Counted from the first letter of the stretch, positions 26,023 through 34,831 are shown. The stretch: 64,000 nucleotides of DNA from Streptomyces atroolivaceus (GCF_000717025.1 NZ_JNXG01000012.1:62001-126000), one strand, 5' to 3'. Notes: a model not told the origin generated them from the letters alone. Numbers and translations are program-made.

Positions 26023-27293
26023 GCCGTCACCGCCACGGGGGCGGGCTGTGTCCGGGGCAGGGTGCCGTTGCGGTGCAGCCAGGTCACGCCTGCCGCCGAG
26101 GCGAGCCCGGCCACGAGGCAGCAGGCCCAGGGGAGCAGCGTTGCCAGGCTGTCGGCGCCCCCTCGCCGGGCGGCGTCCATCGTCCAGCCGACAGCCGCGT
26201 TGCCGACGGCGGCGGCGATACCGGAGACCGCGTAGAAGATCCCGAAGTACGTACCCGTGAGCGCCTGCCTCCCGAAGCCGGGGATCAGCTCCATGACGAA
26301 GGGCTGGGCGGTCATCACCCCGAGGTGCAGGAGGAGGGCTCCGACGATCACGGGCAGGGCGCGAACGGCCGCGTCCAGGGCGCCGGCCGGTTGCGCGCCC
26401 GTGCCCGCGACGAGCATCGGCGGTACGAAGGCGAGCCCCATCAGCACCAGACCCGTGGCGATCCAGCGCCCCCTGCTGCCTCGCCCCTTCAGCGCGCGGG
26501 TGATCCGCAGCTGGAAGGCGATGCCGGCGATCGTGCCCACGAGGAAGACGAGTCCGGCGGCGCCGTCCCATCCGGTGGCCTGCCGGGCACCGGCGGGCAG
26601 CAGCAGATAGAGCTGGTTCTCCAGGGTGAACATGCCGACCATGGCCAGCGCGAAGGCGAGGAAGGCGCGGTTGCCGACGACTTCACGCCAGTCGGCGGCG
26701 ACGCTGCCCGTGGCCGGTGGCACGTCCCGGGCGGGGAGCACCAGAGCCTGGGCCACGGTGAGGAGGGCGAAGATTCCGGCGGCGGTGAGCGCGGAGGCCC
26801 GGAAGTCGACGAGCAGCAAGGCACTGCCGAGGAGGGGGCCGACGAGGGCGCCGGTCGTCGCGAAGACGTTGAACAGGGCGAACGCCTCGGCCTTGCGCTC
26901 CCCCGCCTCCTGGGCGAGGTAGGTGCGGACGGCCGGGTTGAACAGGGCGCCGGCCACCCCGCTGAGCACGGAGGCGGCGAGCAGTACGGGCAGTCCGTCG
27001 CCGAGCGCGAAGAGGGCGAAGCCCACGGTGCGTATCGCGCAGCCGGCGATGATGACGCCGCGGGCGCCCAGCCGGTCGGCGGCGGAACCGCCTATGAGGA
27101 AGAGGCCCTGCTGGCTGAGGTTGCGTACGCCGAGGACGATGCCGACGACGGCCGTTGACATGCCGAGGTTGTCGCCGAGGTGGGTGGCGAGGAAGGGGAC
27201 GAGCAGATAGAAGCCGGTGTTGACACCGAGTTGGTTGACGAGCAACAGGCGTATGGCGAGCGGAAACTCGCGGATCTCGCGCAAGGTCCTCAT
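26019..27293 (-). CDS. MFS exporter
   Basis: A 424-residue twelve-helix major facilitator with the loop 2-3 motif GGSAADRLGARG and, later, FNPAVRTYLAQEAGERKAEA, which fits drug/metabolite efflux proteins. It is embedded between the epimerase-like and methyltransferase genes with 4-base overlaps on both sides. In staphylopine-type systems an MFS protein exports the newly made metallophore; the same role is inferred here from its position. Confidence 0.9.
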   Translation of the reverse strand: MRTLREIREFPLAIRLLLVNQLGVNTGFYLLVPFLATHLGDNLGMSTAVVGIVLGVRNLSQQGLFLIGGSAADRLGARGVIIAGCAIRTVGFALFALGDGLPVLLAASVLSGVAGALFNPAVRTYLAQEAGERKAEAFALFNVFATTGALVGPLLGSALLLVDFRASALTAAGIFALLTVAQALVLPARDVPPATGSVAADWREVVGNRAFLAFALAMVGMFTLENQLYLLLPAGARQATGWDGAAGLVFLVGTIAGIAFQLRITRALKGRGSRGRWIATGLVLMGLAFVPPMLVAGTGAQPAGALDAAVRALPVIVGALLLHLGVMTAQPFVMELIPGFGRQALTGTYFGIFYAVSGIAAAVGNAAVGWTMDAARRGGADSLATLLPWACCLVAGLASAAGVTWLHRNGTLPRTQPAPVAVTA

Positions 27294-28357
27294 GAGGCGG
27301 CGCTCCGTGTCCCGGCTTCGGCGCGGGGCCGTACGCCGAGTCCCGGGCTCCCGTCGGCTGCGACGAATCCGTCCTCGCCGCCGATGCCCGTCCAGGGGTC
27401 GTGGGCGAGCAGGAGATGTCCGTCGAGGTCGGTCCAGCGGGCGTGGTCGGCGATGTGCACCGCGGGGGCGATACCGAGCGTGCTGGCGGTCAGGCAGCCG
27501 AGCATCAGATCTGTGCCACTGTCCTTGATCAGGGCGGCGATGCGGAGCGCGGCGTGGACACCTCCGCATTTGGCGAGTTTGACGTTGATCCCGTGGACGC
27601 GTCCGGCGAGCCGTCGCGCGTCCTCGTAGGTGACCGCGTCCTCGTCCGCGATGACGGGAACGGGCGAGCGGGCGGCGAGCCGCGCGAGCGCTTCCGGGTC
27701 GCCGGGGGGCAGGGGCTGTTCCACGGCCTCGATGCCGAGATCGGCGAACCGGGACAGGAGCGTGCGCGCCTGTCCCTCCGGCCAGGCCCCGTTGGGATCG
27801 AGGAGGAGCCGTGCTGCCGGGGCCGCGGCGCGGATCGCGCGTACCCGCTCCAGGTCGGCTTCCTCGTCCCGGTCACCCGCCTTGATCTTGATCACGGAGA
27901 ACCCTGCCCCGGCGAGCCTGCGGGCCTGGGCGGCCGCCTCTCCGGGGGAGGTGAGGGAGATCGTCCGGGCGGTGGCCGCCCTCGGCGCCACTGAGGACCC
28001 GAGGAGGTGGTGGACGGCCGTTCCGGTGCGCTTGCCCACCAGGTCGAGGAGGGCCGCCTCGGTGGCGGCGGTCACCGCGGCCGGGGTGTCCGCGGCCGTG
28101 AGATCACCGGTGCGCAGGGCGTGCAGCGCGGTCTCCGGTCCGGCGGAGCGGGCGAGCCTCTCGCCGGTCCGGGCGGCGAGACGCTGCAAGGTGGCCCTGT
28201 CCAAGCCGTAGAAGACGCTGGTGACGGCCTCTCCGTGGCCGCTGAGCCCTTCGTGCTCGACGGTGAACCGCACCGCGTCGCGGGCGGTCATGGTCGACCG
28301 GGAGATGCGCAGCGGCTCGGCGAGGACGAGCCGCACGGTGTGCTGGGTGAGTTTCAC
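27290..28357 (-). CDS. Enolase-superfamily racemase/epimerase (dipeptide-epimerase-like)
   Basis: 355 residues from GTG 28357 (GTGA overlap with the PLP enzyme gene). Active-site features of the muconate-lactonizing/dipeptide epimerase branch are present: Lys157 and Lys159 in IKIKAG, metal ligands Asp187 (LLLDPNGAW), Glu213 (EQPLP) and Asp238 (IADED), and the second catalytic Lys260 in NVKLAK. A two-lysine pair supports 1,1-proton transfer, i.e. epimerisation of an amino acid or dipeptide. In this operon it may set the stereochemistry of the product. Confidence 0.9.
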   Translation of the reverse strand: MKLTQHTVRLVLAEPLRISRSTMTARDAVRFTVEHEGLSGHGEAVTSVFYGLDRATLQRLAARTGERLARSAGPETALHALRTGDLTAADTPAAVTAATEAALLDLVGKRTGTAVHHLLGSSVAPRAATARTISLTSPGEAAAQARRLAGAGFSVIKIKAGDRDEEADLERVRAIRAAAPAARLLLDPNGAWPEGQARTLLSRFADLGIEAVEQPLPPGDPEALARLAARSPVPVIADEDAVTYEDARRLAGRVHGINVKLAKCGGVHAALRIAALIKDSGTDLMLGCLTASTLGIAPAVHIADHARWTDLDGHLLLAHDPWTGIGGEDGFVAADGSPGLGVRPRAEAGTRSAAS

Positions 28358-29439
28358 GGCTGCCTCTCCCGTCGTTCCGCCAGCGGATCGGTGACGGTGG
28401 TGCATCTGGCCCATCCCCCGGTCTGCGGGACGCGGGGGTGCGTGACATCGACCGGAGACCCGGCCGCGAGGCCGGTGTCCAGGTGGTGGGCGGCCAGGAA
28501 GTCGTCGGCGTAGACGCTGCCGAGATAGCGGTGGGGCCCGTCGGGAAAGACGGTGGCGACCGCCGCCCCGGGGTGGGTGCGGGCGGCCCAGGCGGCGACG
28601 CGTGCGACGGCTCCGGTGCTCCAGCCACCGCTCACGAAGTTGCCCCGGGCCAGACGCCGGCAGGCGTCGGCGGCCTCGGCCGGGCCGATCCAGTGGACCT
28701 CGTCGAATGCGTCGTAGGCGACGTTGCGCGGGTGGATGCTGCTGCCGAGACCGCGCATCAACCGGGGGGCGGCGGCCTGCCCGAAGATGGTGGAACCCGC
28801 GGAGTCGACGGCGATGAGACGCAGGTCCGGCCAGTGCCTGCGGAGCGGTCCCGCGATCCCGGCGCTGTGACCTCCCGTGCCGACGCTGCAGACGAGGATG
28901 TCGAGGTGGTCGAGCTGGGTGGCCAGTTCGGCCGCGAGCGAGGCGTAACCCGCGGTGTTGTCGGGGTTGTTGTACTGGTCGGGCCAGTAGGCGCCAGGCA
29001 GCCGGGTGAGCAGGTCGCGCAGCCTCTCCAGACGGGCGCCCTGCCAGCCGCCGCGTGCGGCAGGACGGTCCACGAGCTCCAGGCGCACGCCGTACGAGTG
29101 GAGCAACTGCCGCATGGAAGGCTCCAGTTCGCTGTCACCGACGAGGACCACGGGATGTCCGAGGGCCTGTCCGGCGAAGGCGAGTCCTATGCCGAGCGTT
29201 CCGGAGGTCGACTCCACGACCGGTGCGCCGGGAAGCAGTTCGCCGCGTTCTTCGGCGCCCAGGAGCATGGAGACGGCGGCCCGGGCCTTCATTCCGCCGA
29301 CGGCGTGCCCTTCGAGCTTGGCCCAGAAGCCGGGGTGCGGCAGCGGCAGCCCGGTGGTGATCCGGGCCAGCGGGGTGCGGCCGAGGAGGGCGAGGAGCTC
29401 GCGGTTGGGCGAGAGGGCGGGCAGGGATGCCGTGGTCAC
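28354..29439 (-). CDS. PLP-dependent cysteine-synthase-fold enzyme, SbnA-like
   Basis: 361 residues of the fold-type II PLP family. PLP lysine Lys51 lies in GGMKARAAVS, the phosphate-side loop is ESTSGTLG, and the glycine loop is SVGTGGHSAG. Overall length and the central PDQYNNPDNTAGY segment are closer to SbnA-type and cystathionine-synthase-like enzymes than to housekeeping cysteine synthase. SbnA joins glutamate to phosphoserine on the way to diaminopropionate in staphyloferrin B assembly. No SbnB-type oxidative partner is encoded nearby, so the product here may keep its new C-N bond. GTG 29439 is set by overlap. Confidence 0.85.
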   Translation of the reverse strand: MTTASLPALSPNRELLALLGRTPLARITTGLPLPHPGFWAKLEGHAVGGMKARAAVSMLLGAEERGELLPGAPVVESTSGTLGIGLAFAGQALGHPVVLVGDSELEPSMRQLLHSYGVRLELVDRPAARGGWQGARLERLRDLLTRLPGAYWPDQYNNPDNTAGYASLAAELATQLDHLDILVCSVGTGGHSAGIAGPLRRHWPDLRLIAVDSAGSTIFGQAAAPRLMRGLGSSIHPRNVAYDAFDEVHWIGPAEAADACRRLARGNFVSGGWSTGAVARVAAWAARTHPGAAVATVFPDGPHRYLGSVYADDFLAAHHLDTGLAAGSPVDVTHPRVPQTGGWARCTTVTDPLAERRERQP

Positions 29440-30275
29440 GTGGTGCCTCCGTCGTCCGCGCGGTAGCGGTGGATGGTGCCGGGTCCGCCGTCGAGCCAGA
29501 AGAAGGGGTATGGCTCCGCGCACACCGCTGCCACTCCGTCGCCGAGGAAGCGGGGCAGGACCGCGCTTCCCGTCTGGGCGAACATGACCAGTGGCCTGGC
29601 GTGCTCCCGGGCGCTCCGGCGCAGCGCGTCGAAGGTTCCGTTGCCGAGCGTCATGCCGGAGGCCAGTACCGCGTCACAGCGGCCGACCTCCCTGAGGGCA
29701 TCCGTCCCGATGGGCTCTCCCCACTCGGTGGTGCCGCCTTTCAGGTCACATGGGATTGCGCTGATTCCGCGTGAACGCAGCTCTACCAGAAGGGAGTTGA
29801 CCACCCCGACGACCAGGACCGTGCCGCCGTGTGACACGTCCAGCAGGTCGACCACGGCGGCGGCCCGTGCCTGCGAGCGCTCCAGCGAGCTTCCGGCGGG
29901 GATGGTCACGGGCTGCGCGCCGTGGAGCGGGGTGTGCGGCAGGACGTCCATCAGGTAGGCGTCCAGTGCGGCGACACGGACCGGCAGCAGCGGGTGGGCG
30001 AGGAGCGCGGCCACGTCGGCGCCGGCGCAGTCCTCGACGGTCCCGGGGGGAAGCTCTCCCGGTTCGACCGCGCACGATCCGACGGCCCGGTCGAGGCGGA
30101 GGCTGAGGACCTCGTTGCGGTATCCGCCGTGCCGCCCGTCGTGCCGTACGGCCTGGGACGTCGTGAAGGCCACGGCGATCCTGCGGGACCGGGGGGCCGG
30201 CCCCAGCTGACCGCGAAGGGCCTGGTCGAGGAGGGTGTCGAGACACCGGGCGGGGGTGCGCGAGGCCGTCGTCAT
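29436..30275 (-). CDS. DUF364 (putative heavy-metal chelation) domain protein
   Basis: 279 residues. The C-terminal half shows the DUF364 pattern: VLVVGVVNSLLVELRSRG, then CDAVLASGMTLGNGTFDALR, then LVMFAQTGSAVLPRFLGDGV. The N-terminal half (SRRIAVAFTTSQAVRHDG...) fits the DUF4213-like part that usually precedes it. The family has a Rossmann-like fold and is suggested to handle metals, but no reaction is proven. Its position between ATP-grasp and SbnA-like genes under a Zur-type box strengthens a link to metal homeostasis. ATG 30275 overlaps the ATP-grasp stop. Confidence 0.85.
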   Translation of the reverse strand: MTTASRTPARCLDTLLDQALRGQLGPAPRSRRIAVAFTTSQAVRHDGRHGGYRNEVLSLRLDRAVGSCAVEPGELPPGTVEDCAGADVAALLAHPLLPVRVAALDAYLMDVLPHTPLHGAQPVTIPAGSSLERSQARAAAVVDLLDVSHGGTVLVVGVVNSLLVELRSRGISAIPCDLKGGTTEWGEPIGTDALREVGRCDAVLASGMTLGNGTFDALRRSAREHARPLVMFAQTGSAVLPRFLGDGVAAVCAEPYPFFWLDGGPGTIHRYRADDGGTT

Positions 30276-31528
30276 GAGCGCACCAGCAGAGGGCGCACTC
30301 CCGCGAGCAGCGCCTCGACGCGGTTGCGGGCGCCCAGCCCTGTGGGGTCGCCCGCCATGACGTGCCCGAGATACGCGTTGTTGCTGTCCGCCACCTCGAC
30401 CGTGCGGCCCGCCTCGGCGACCTGGACCTCCAGCACTCCCTCGGCACCCCGCACAGCGTCGGCGCCTTCCACGGAGGCGAGCGTTCCCGCGACGTCGGGT
30501 ACGAGGAATCCGATGGCGGCACTGCGCAGTCCGGTGTCGCGGCGGACGAGGTCGGGCTCCCGCCCGAGCGCGACGTCGATGCAGGCGGCCGCGAGGTCGA
30601 TCCCCGTGACGTGGCGGACCAGCTCGGTGATGCGGTTGCCCGCGGGGCGGGGGTTGACCTCCACGACCCGGGGGCCGTCGGCCGTCAGCTTGATCTCGGT
30701 GTGCGCCACGACGTCGTCGAGGCCCAGCGCCGCCCCGGCGCGGAGTGCGGTGCCGGTGACGTCGGCCAGGTCGTCCGGGGCGAGGGCGGCAGGGAACATG
30801 TGGCCGGTCTCGACGAAGGCGGGCGCCCCGCCGACGCTCTTGTCCGTCACACCGACGACGTGCGCGACGCCGCGGCACGTCACGGTCTCGACGCTCACCT
30901 CGGGGCCGCGGAGGAACTCCTCGAGCAGGATGTGGGGCGTGCGCCGCTGGCCCCTGGCGTTGTGCGGGAAGGCCGCCAGTGCCCGGCAGGCCTCGGCCAG
31001 CTGTTCCGGGCCGTCGACCCGGCGGACGAGCATGCCCGCACAGAGGTCCACCGGCTTGACAACCAGCGGATAACCGATGTCGCGGGCGGCCGCGGTGGCC
31101 TCCGCCCCGTCGGCGCACACCGCGAAACGAGGGCCGGGCACCCCTGCGGCGGCCAGGACGCGGCGGGTGGTGTCCTTGCGGCAGGCGCTCTCCACGGCTG
31201 CGGCCGAGGGACCGGGCAGGCCCAGCAGCGTGGCGATCCGAGCGGCGGCCGGCAGGTAGTAGTCACAGGACGTGACCACCCCGTCGAAGCGCAGGGCATG
31301 GTGCAGTCGCTCGACCTGGGGAAGCAGCGTGCCGATGTCGTTGGTGGGCGCCGTGACCACATTACGGGCGGTGAGCAGCGGGTGCCCCGCTCCCTCCGGC
31401 GCCGAACGGAGGTAGTGGTGCAGGTCGCGGGTGAGAAATGTGAAGTGGTGTGCTCCCTCCTCCAGCGCTCGCGGCAGCAGCCTGCTCATCGATCCCACCC
31501 AGCTCTCGACCACCAACAGATGAGCCAC
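30272..31528 (-). CDS. ATP-grasp ligase
   Basis: 418 residues. The N-terminal pre-ATP-grasp segment (HLLVVESWVGSMSRLLPRAL) is followed by ATP-grasp landmarks KDTTRRVLAAAGVPGP, YPLVVKPVDLCAGMLV, ILLEEFLRGPEVSVE and the metal-binding ending VVEVNPRPAGNRI. Enzymes of this type activate a carboxylate as acyl phosphate and form amide bonds with amines or amino acids. GTG 31528 is chosen because GAAGAGG lies seven bases before it; a GTG at 31546 has no ribosome site. It is the first gene of the ten-gene operon, about 85 bases below the Zur-type box. Confidence 0.88.
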   Translation of the reverse strand: MAHLLVVESWVGSMSRLLPRALEEGAHHFTFLTRDLHHYLRSAPEGAGHPLLTARNVVTAPTNDIGTLLPQVERLHHALRFDGVVTSCDYYLPAAARIATLLGLPGPSAAAVESACRKDTTRRVLAAAGVPGPRFAVCADGAEATAAARDIGYPLVVKPVDLCAGMLVRRVDGPEQLAEACRALAAFPHNARGQRRTPHILLEEFLRGPEVSVETVTCRGVAHVVGVTDKSVGGAPAFVETGHMFPAALAPDDLADVTGTALRAGAALGLDDVVAHTEIKLTADGPRVVEVNPRPAGNRITELVRHVTGIDLAAACIDVALGREPDLVRRDTGLRSAAIGFLVPDVAGTLASVEGADAVRGAEGVLEVQVAEAGRTVEVADSNNAYLGHVMAGDPTGLGARNRVEALLAGVRPLLVRS

Positions 31529-31613
31529 GAACTCGCCTCTTCTCACAGTGCCGTTGGGATTGCGGGCAGGCAGAGTTCATCCCCGAACAGGGACTTCCCG
31601 CCCAACCGCACAC

Positions 31614-31641
31614 ACGCTATCGATAATCGTTTTCATTGTCA
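31614..31641 (-). promoter_or_regulatory. Promoter overlapped by a Fur/Zur-type palindrome
   Basis: On the plus strand 31622-31640 reads GATAATCGTTTTCATTGTC, matching 14 of 19 positions of the classical Fur box GATAATGATAATCATTATC. Read the other way it contains TGAAAACGATTATCG, close to the actinobacterial Zur consensus TGAAAATGATTTTCA. A minus-strand promoter fits exactly over it: -35 TGACAA (31641-31636), 16-base spacer, -10 TAGCGT (31619-31614). A repressor here would block RNA polymerase. Zur is favoured over DmdR/IdeR, whose box (TTAGGTTAGSCTAACCTAA type) looks different. Confidence 0.65.
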
Positions 31642-31742
31642 TCTGAAACAGCCTCAGTGCCGGGGAGACACCGGCTTCCGTTGCGCCCCTCGCCGGACCG
31701 GAGTGGAATTGCGTACAGGGGACCCGGAGGAAGGGGTACGCC

Positions 31743-32219
31743 ATGACCGACAGCGACCGGGGGGACGACGTCTACCAGCCGCAGGAGCCCGAGGCCTCGG
31801 ACCCCGCTGACCTGCTGGATGTGGAGGACACCCTGGACATGTCCGGGGCCGCCGACGTCCTGGACGAGGGCTACTCCCCGCCGGACCGGCCCTGGGCGGT
31901 CGACGACGAGGGCACCACCGCCTCCGAACAGCACACGGGCGAATCCCTCGACAGCCGTCTGACCAGGGAGGTTCCCGAGGACGCCGACCCTGTCCAGGGG
32001 TGGCCCGGCGATCCGGCGGACAACGACGGGGAGGTCGACGACACGGGACTGGGGGCGAACCGCGCGGGCAGGCTCACGCAGGAGGGAGACGGGCACGTGC
32101 CCTCCACACTTACGGCCCAGGACGTCGGCATCGACGGTGCGGCGGCGTCCGCCGAGGAAGCGGCGATGCACCTGATCCCCGAGGAACAGGATCTCTTCGA
32201 AACCGAGCAGACGCTCTGA
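31743..32219 (+). CDS. DUF5709-type acidic hypothetical protein
   Basis: A 158-residue, very acidic, low-complexity soluble protein (Asp and Glu throughout; DDVYQPQEPEASDPADLLD near the start; DTLDMSGAADVLDEGYSPPD; RLTREVPEDADP). This matches the actinobacterial DUF5709 pattern, for which no function is known. No signal peptide or membrane helix is seen. It is divergent from the metal-regulated operon, with 214 bases between the two start codons, but its own promoter need not be affected by the Zur-type box. Confidence 0.75.
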   Translation: MTDSDRGDDVYQPQEPEASDPADLLDVEDTLDMSGAADVLDEGYSPPDRPWAVDDEGTTASEQHTGESLDSRLTREVPEDADPVQGWPGDPADNDGEVDDTGLGANRAGRLTQEGDGHVPSTLTAQDVGIDGAAASAEEAAMHLIPEEQDLFETEQTL

Positions 32220-32785
32220 GGAAGACCCCCCTCGGTGGCAGGTCCCCCTCCGGCCCTCCTCCTCCGGCCTTCCTCCTCCGCGGACTCGATTCCCCCTGGA
32301 GGCGCACAGCATCAGCGCTGCACCGGCCTCCTCGTTCACGCGTGCGAGCCCGGCACGACGCGGAACAGCAGGTCGAGGGACTCGTGAGGGTGGCAGCCGC
32401 TGCGGGAGCGTTCGCCGATGAGGTCGCGGGTGACGGGGCCCTCTCGTGCGCCGGTGCGAGAGCGCGTTCGCGTTCAGCCTCCCCGGCAGGCTGAACCCGC
32501 CGGCGCGTTTGGTGGCCGGCAGCCCATGCCTCAGTGGACAGATGTGAGCCCGTGGCGACAGGTGCACGGACGCGCAGGCCGAAACGCGCCCGTGTGCTGC
32601 CCGCGCCCCTGAAAACGCTTGGACGCCGACCGCCCGGCCACGGAAGACTCTTCTCCCCCGGACCACTTGCCACGAAGGCGCGTCGGGCGTCTCCGGCCGG
32701 TGCGGTGCCGTGCCCTTCCGGGGCGGGGATCTCCCACCGGGAGCGAAGTCCGGAGCAACTGCCCGCGAAACGACATGAGGTCGGC
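32220..32785. other. Intergenic stretch without a recognisable gene
   Basis: About 570 bases before the ABC exporter. It starts with pyrimidine-rich repeats of CCTCCTCC type near 32255-32280. An open frame on the plus strand runs into the exporter, but its codon pattern and Arg/Pro-rich product look non-coding. I see no convincing RNA gene or operator. Confidence 0.5.
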
Positions 32786-34618
32786 ATGGGATCGCAGCAG
32801 TCTCAGAGCGCCGGACCGGGAAGAGGCCCGGTCCGGCTCGCACTCCGCCACTACCTGCGGGAGCTGTCCCGCCAGCGCAGGCTTTCCGTACCCGCACTCA
32901 CGCTCCCGGCCCTCGGCAACATAGGAATCACGTACGTCGCGCCGCTGGTCGTCGCCAAGCTCGTCGGCCGGATCTCCGAGGACGGGGGGACAGGCGTCCG
33001 CGAGGCGCTCCCCTACGTCGGCGTGTTCGCCGGAGTCCTGCTTTTCGCCGAAGCGATGTGGCGGGTCGGGTTCCACTGCCTCAACCGCGTCGACGCCCGT
33101 GGCATCGAGCACCTGTACGTCGTCGGCATGGACGAACTCTTCGCGAAGGACGCCGCGTTCTTCCAGGACAACTTCGCCGGATCGCTGACCAAGCGGGTGC
33201 TGAGTTTCGCCTCCCGCTTCGAGGAGTTCGTCGACACCCTCACGTTCAGCGTCGTCGGCAGCCTGGCCCCGCTGTTGTTCGGCACGGTGATCCTGTGGAC
33301 CTACGACCCCCTGTTGGTGGCCGGCCTGCTGGTGATGATCACATTGACCGCCGCGTGCGTCGCACCACTCATCCGCCGCCGCCAGAAACTCGTCGACCTG
33401 CGCGAGGAGGCGATCGCCCGGGTGTCCGGCCACGTCTCGGACGCGCTGATCAACATGGACACCGTGCGCGCGTTCGCGGCCGAGGAACGCGAGGCCGCCG
33501 AACACCGGGCACGGGTCGCTGAGTCCCGGCGGCTGACACTGCGCTCGTGGGACTACGGCAATCTCCGCATCGACACCCTGGTCGCGCCGCTGTCGGTGCT
33601 CACCAACGGGCTGGGACTGCTCCTCGCCGTCGGGATCGGTGCCGGTGGCGGCGGCGTGGAGGCCGTCGTGGTCGCCTTCGCCTACTACACGGGGTCGACC
33701 CGCGTCATGTTCGAGTTCAATCAGATCTACCGCCGTCTGGAGAGCTCGATGACCGAGGCCGCCCAGTTCACCGAACTGCTCCTCGTGCCCCCTACGGTGC
33801 TCGACCCCGCGACACCCGAGCCACTGGGTCCACGGGGCTCCGACGTCCGGTTCGAGAACGTCACCTTCGCCCACGGCGGGGGCGATCCGATCTTCGAAGG
33901 ACTCGAACTGAACGTGCCGAGCGGGGCGAGGATCGGTCTGGTCGGGCGGTCCGGCGGCGGCAAGACCACGCTCACCCGGCTGCTGCTGCGGATGGCCGAT
34001 GTCCGGTCAGGCCGCATCCTGATCGGAGGTCAGGACATCAGTCGGTTACGCCAGTCCGATCTGCGGAGCCTGATCGCGTACGTCCCGCAGGAACCGGCCA
34101 TGTTCCACCGCACCCTGCGCGAGAACATCCTCTTCGCCCGCCCCGACGCGACCGACGCCGAGATCCGCGCCGCCGCCGACGCGGCCCACGTCACCGAGTT
34201 CGCCGGGCAACTCCCCGCGGGCTTCGACACCATGGTCGGGGAGCGCGGCGTCAAGCTCTCCGGCGGCCAGCGTCAACGGGTCGCCCTCGCCCGGGCGATC
34301 CTGCGCGACGCGCCTGTCCTGCTGTTGGACGAGGCGACGAGCGCACTGGACTCCGAGAGCGAGACCCTGGTACAGCAGGCGCTGTGGCGGCTCATGGAGG
34401 GCCGGACCGCGCTTGTCGTGGCGCACCGCCTGAGTACGGTCGCGGCCATGGACCAGCTCATCGTGCTCGACCACGGCCGCATCGTCGAGCAGGGCACGCA
34501 CCAGGAGCTCCTGCACACCGACGGCGCCTACGCCAAGCTCTGGCACCACCAGTCCGGCGGCTTCCTCGTCGACACAGCCACCGGTGGGTCCTCCGCCCCG
34601 GCCGATCAGGTGCGGTGA
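32786..34618 (+). CDS. ABC exporter, fused membrane and ATPase domains
   Basis: 610 residues from ATG 32786 (GAGG five bases upstream). A six-helix exporter membrane domain (about 20-325) contains DELFAKDAAFFQDNFAGSL and DTVRAFAAEEREAAEHR. The nucleotide-binding domain (about 350-600) has Walker A GRSGGGKTT, Q-loop YVPQEPAMFHRTLREN, signature VKLSGGQRQR, Walker B VLLLDEATSALD and the switch His in VVAHRLST. It should work as a homodimer or with a missing partner; the cargo is unknown. It ends at a strong hairpin. Confidence 0.92.
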   Translation: MGSQQSQSAGPGRGPVRLALRHYLRELSRQRRLSVPALTLPALGNIGITYVAPLVVAKLVGRISEDGGTGVREALPYVGVFAGVLLFAEAMWRVGFHCLNRVDARGIEHLYVVGMDELFAKDAAFFQDNFAGSLTKRVLSFASRFEEFVDTLTFSVVGSLAPLLFGTVILWTYDPLLVAGLLVMITLTAACVAPLIRRRQKLVDLREEAIARVSGHVSDALINMDTVRAFAAEEREAAEHRARVAESRRLTLRSWDYGNLRIDTLVAPLSVLTNGLGLLLAVGIGAGGGGVEAVVVAFAYYTGSTRVMFEFNQIYRRLESSMTEAAQFTELLLVPPTVLDPATPEPLGPRGSDVRFENVTFAHGGGDPIFEGLELNVPSGARIGLVGRSGGGKTTLTRLLLRMADVRSGRILIGGQDISRLRQSDLRSLIAYVPQEPAMFHRTLRENILFARPDATDAEIRAAADAAHVTEFAGQLPAGFDTMVGERGVKLSGGQRQRVALARAILRDAPVLLLDEATSALDSESETLVQQALWRLMEGRTALVVAHRLSTVAAMDQLIVLDHGRIVEQGTHQELLHTDGAYAKLWHHQSGGFLVDTATGGSSAPADQVR

Positions 34619-34627
34619 CGGGTGCGG

Positions 34628-34661
34628 TCCCCTGATCGCGATGACGACGCGCGTCAGGGGA
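34628..34661 (+). terminator. Terminator after the ABC exporter gene
   Basis: TCCCCTGA pairs with TCAGGGGA (8 bp) around an inner CGCG/CGCG pairing, ten bases after the stop codon. The remaining bases to 34831 hold nothing I can identify. Confidence 0.65.
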
Positions 34662-34831
34662 TCGCGTGCCCCCGCCGCTCCGCACGGGCCATGTCCCGCC
34701 CCCGGTGCCACGCCGCTCCGCACGCGTACTCGGCAGTTGTCGCACGGACCTGCCGTGACGGCCTCGACGCCTGACTCGAAGACCACCTGCATCCCGGCCT
34801 CTCCGCGGCGGCATCACGCGAGGGAGGGGCG

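Noticed and set aside
31621..31640. IdeR/DmdR iron box
   Set aside because: The site follows the GATAAT/TGAAAA pattern of Fur/Zur rather than the TTAGGTTAG-type iron box.
32534..32785. N-terminal extension of the ABC exporter
   Set aside because: Arg/Pro-rich sequence unlike any exporter; ATG 32786 has a GAGG site at the right distance.
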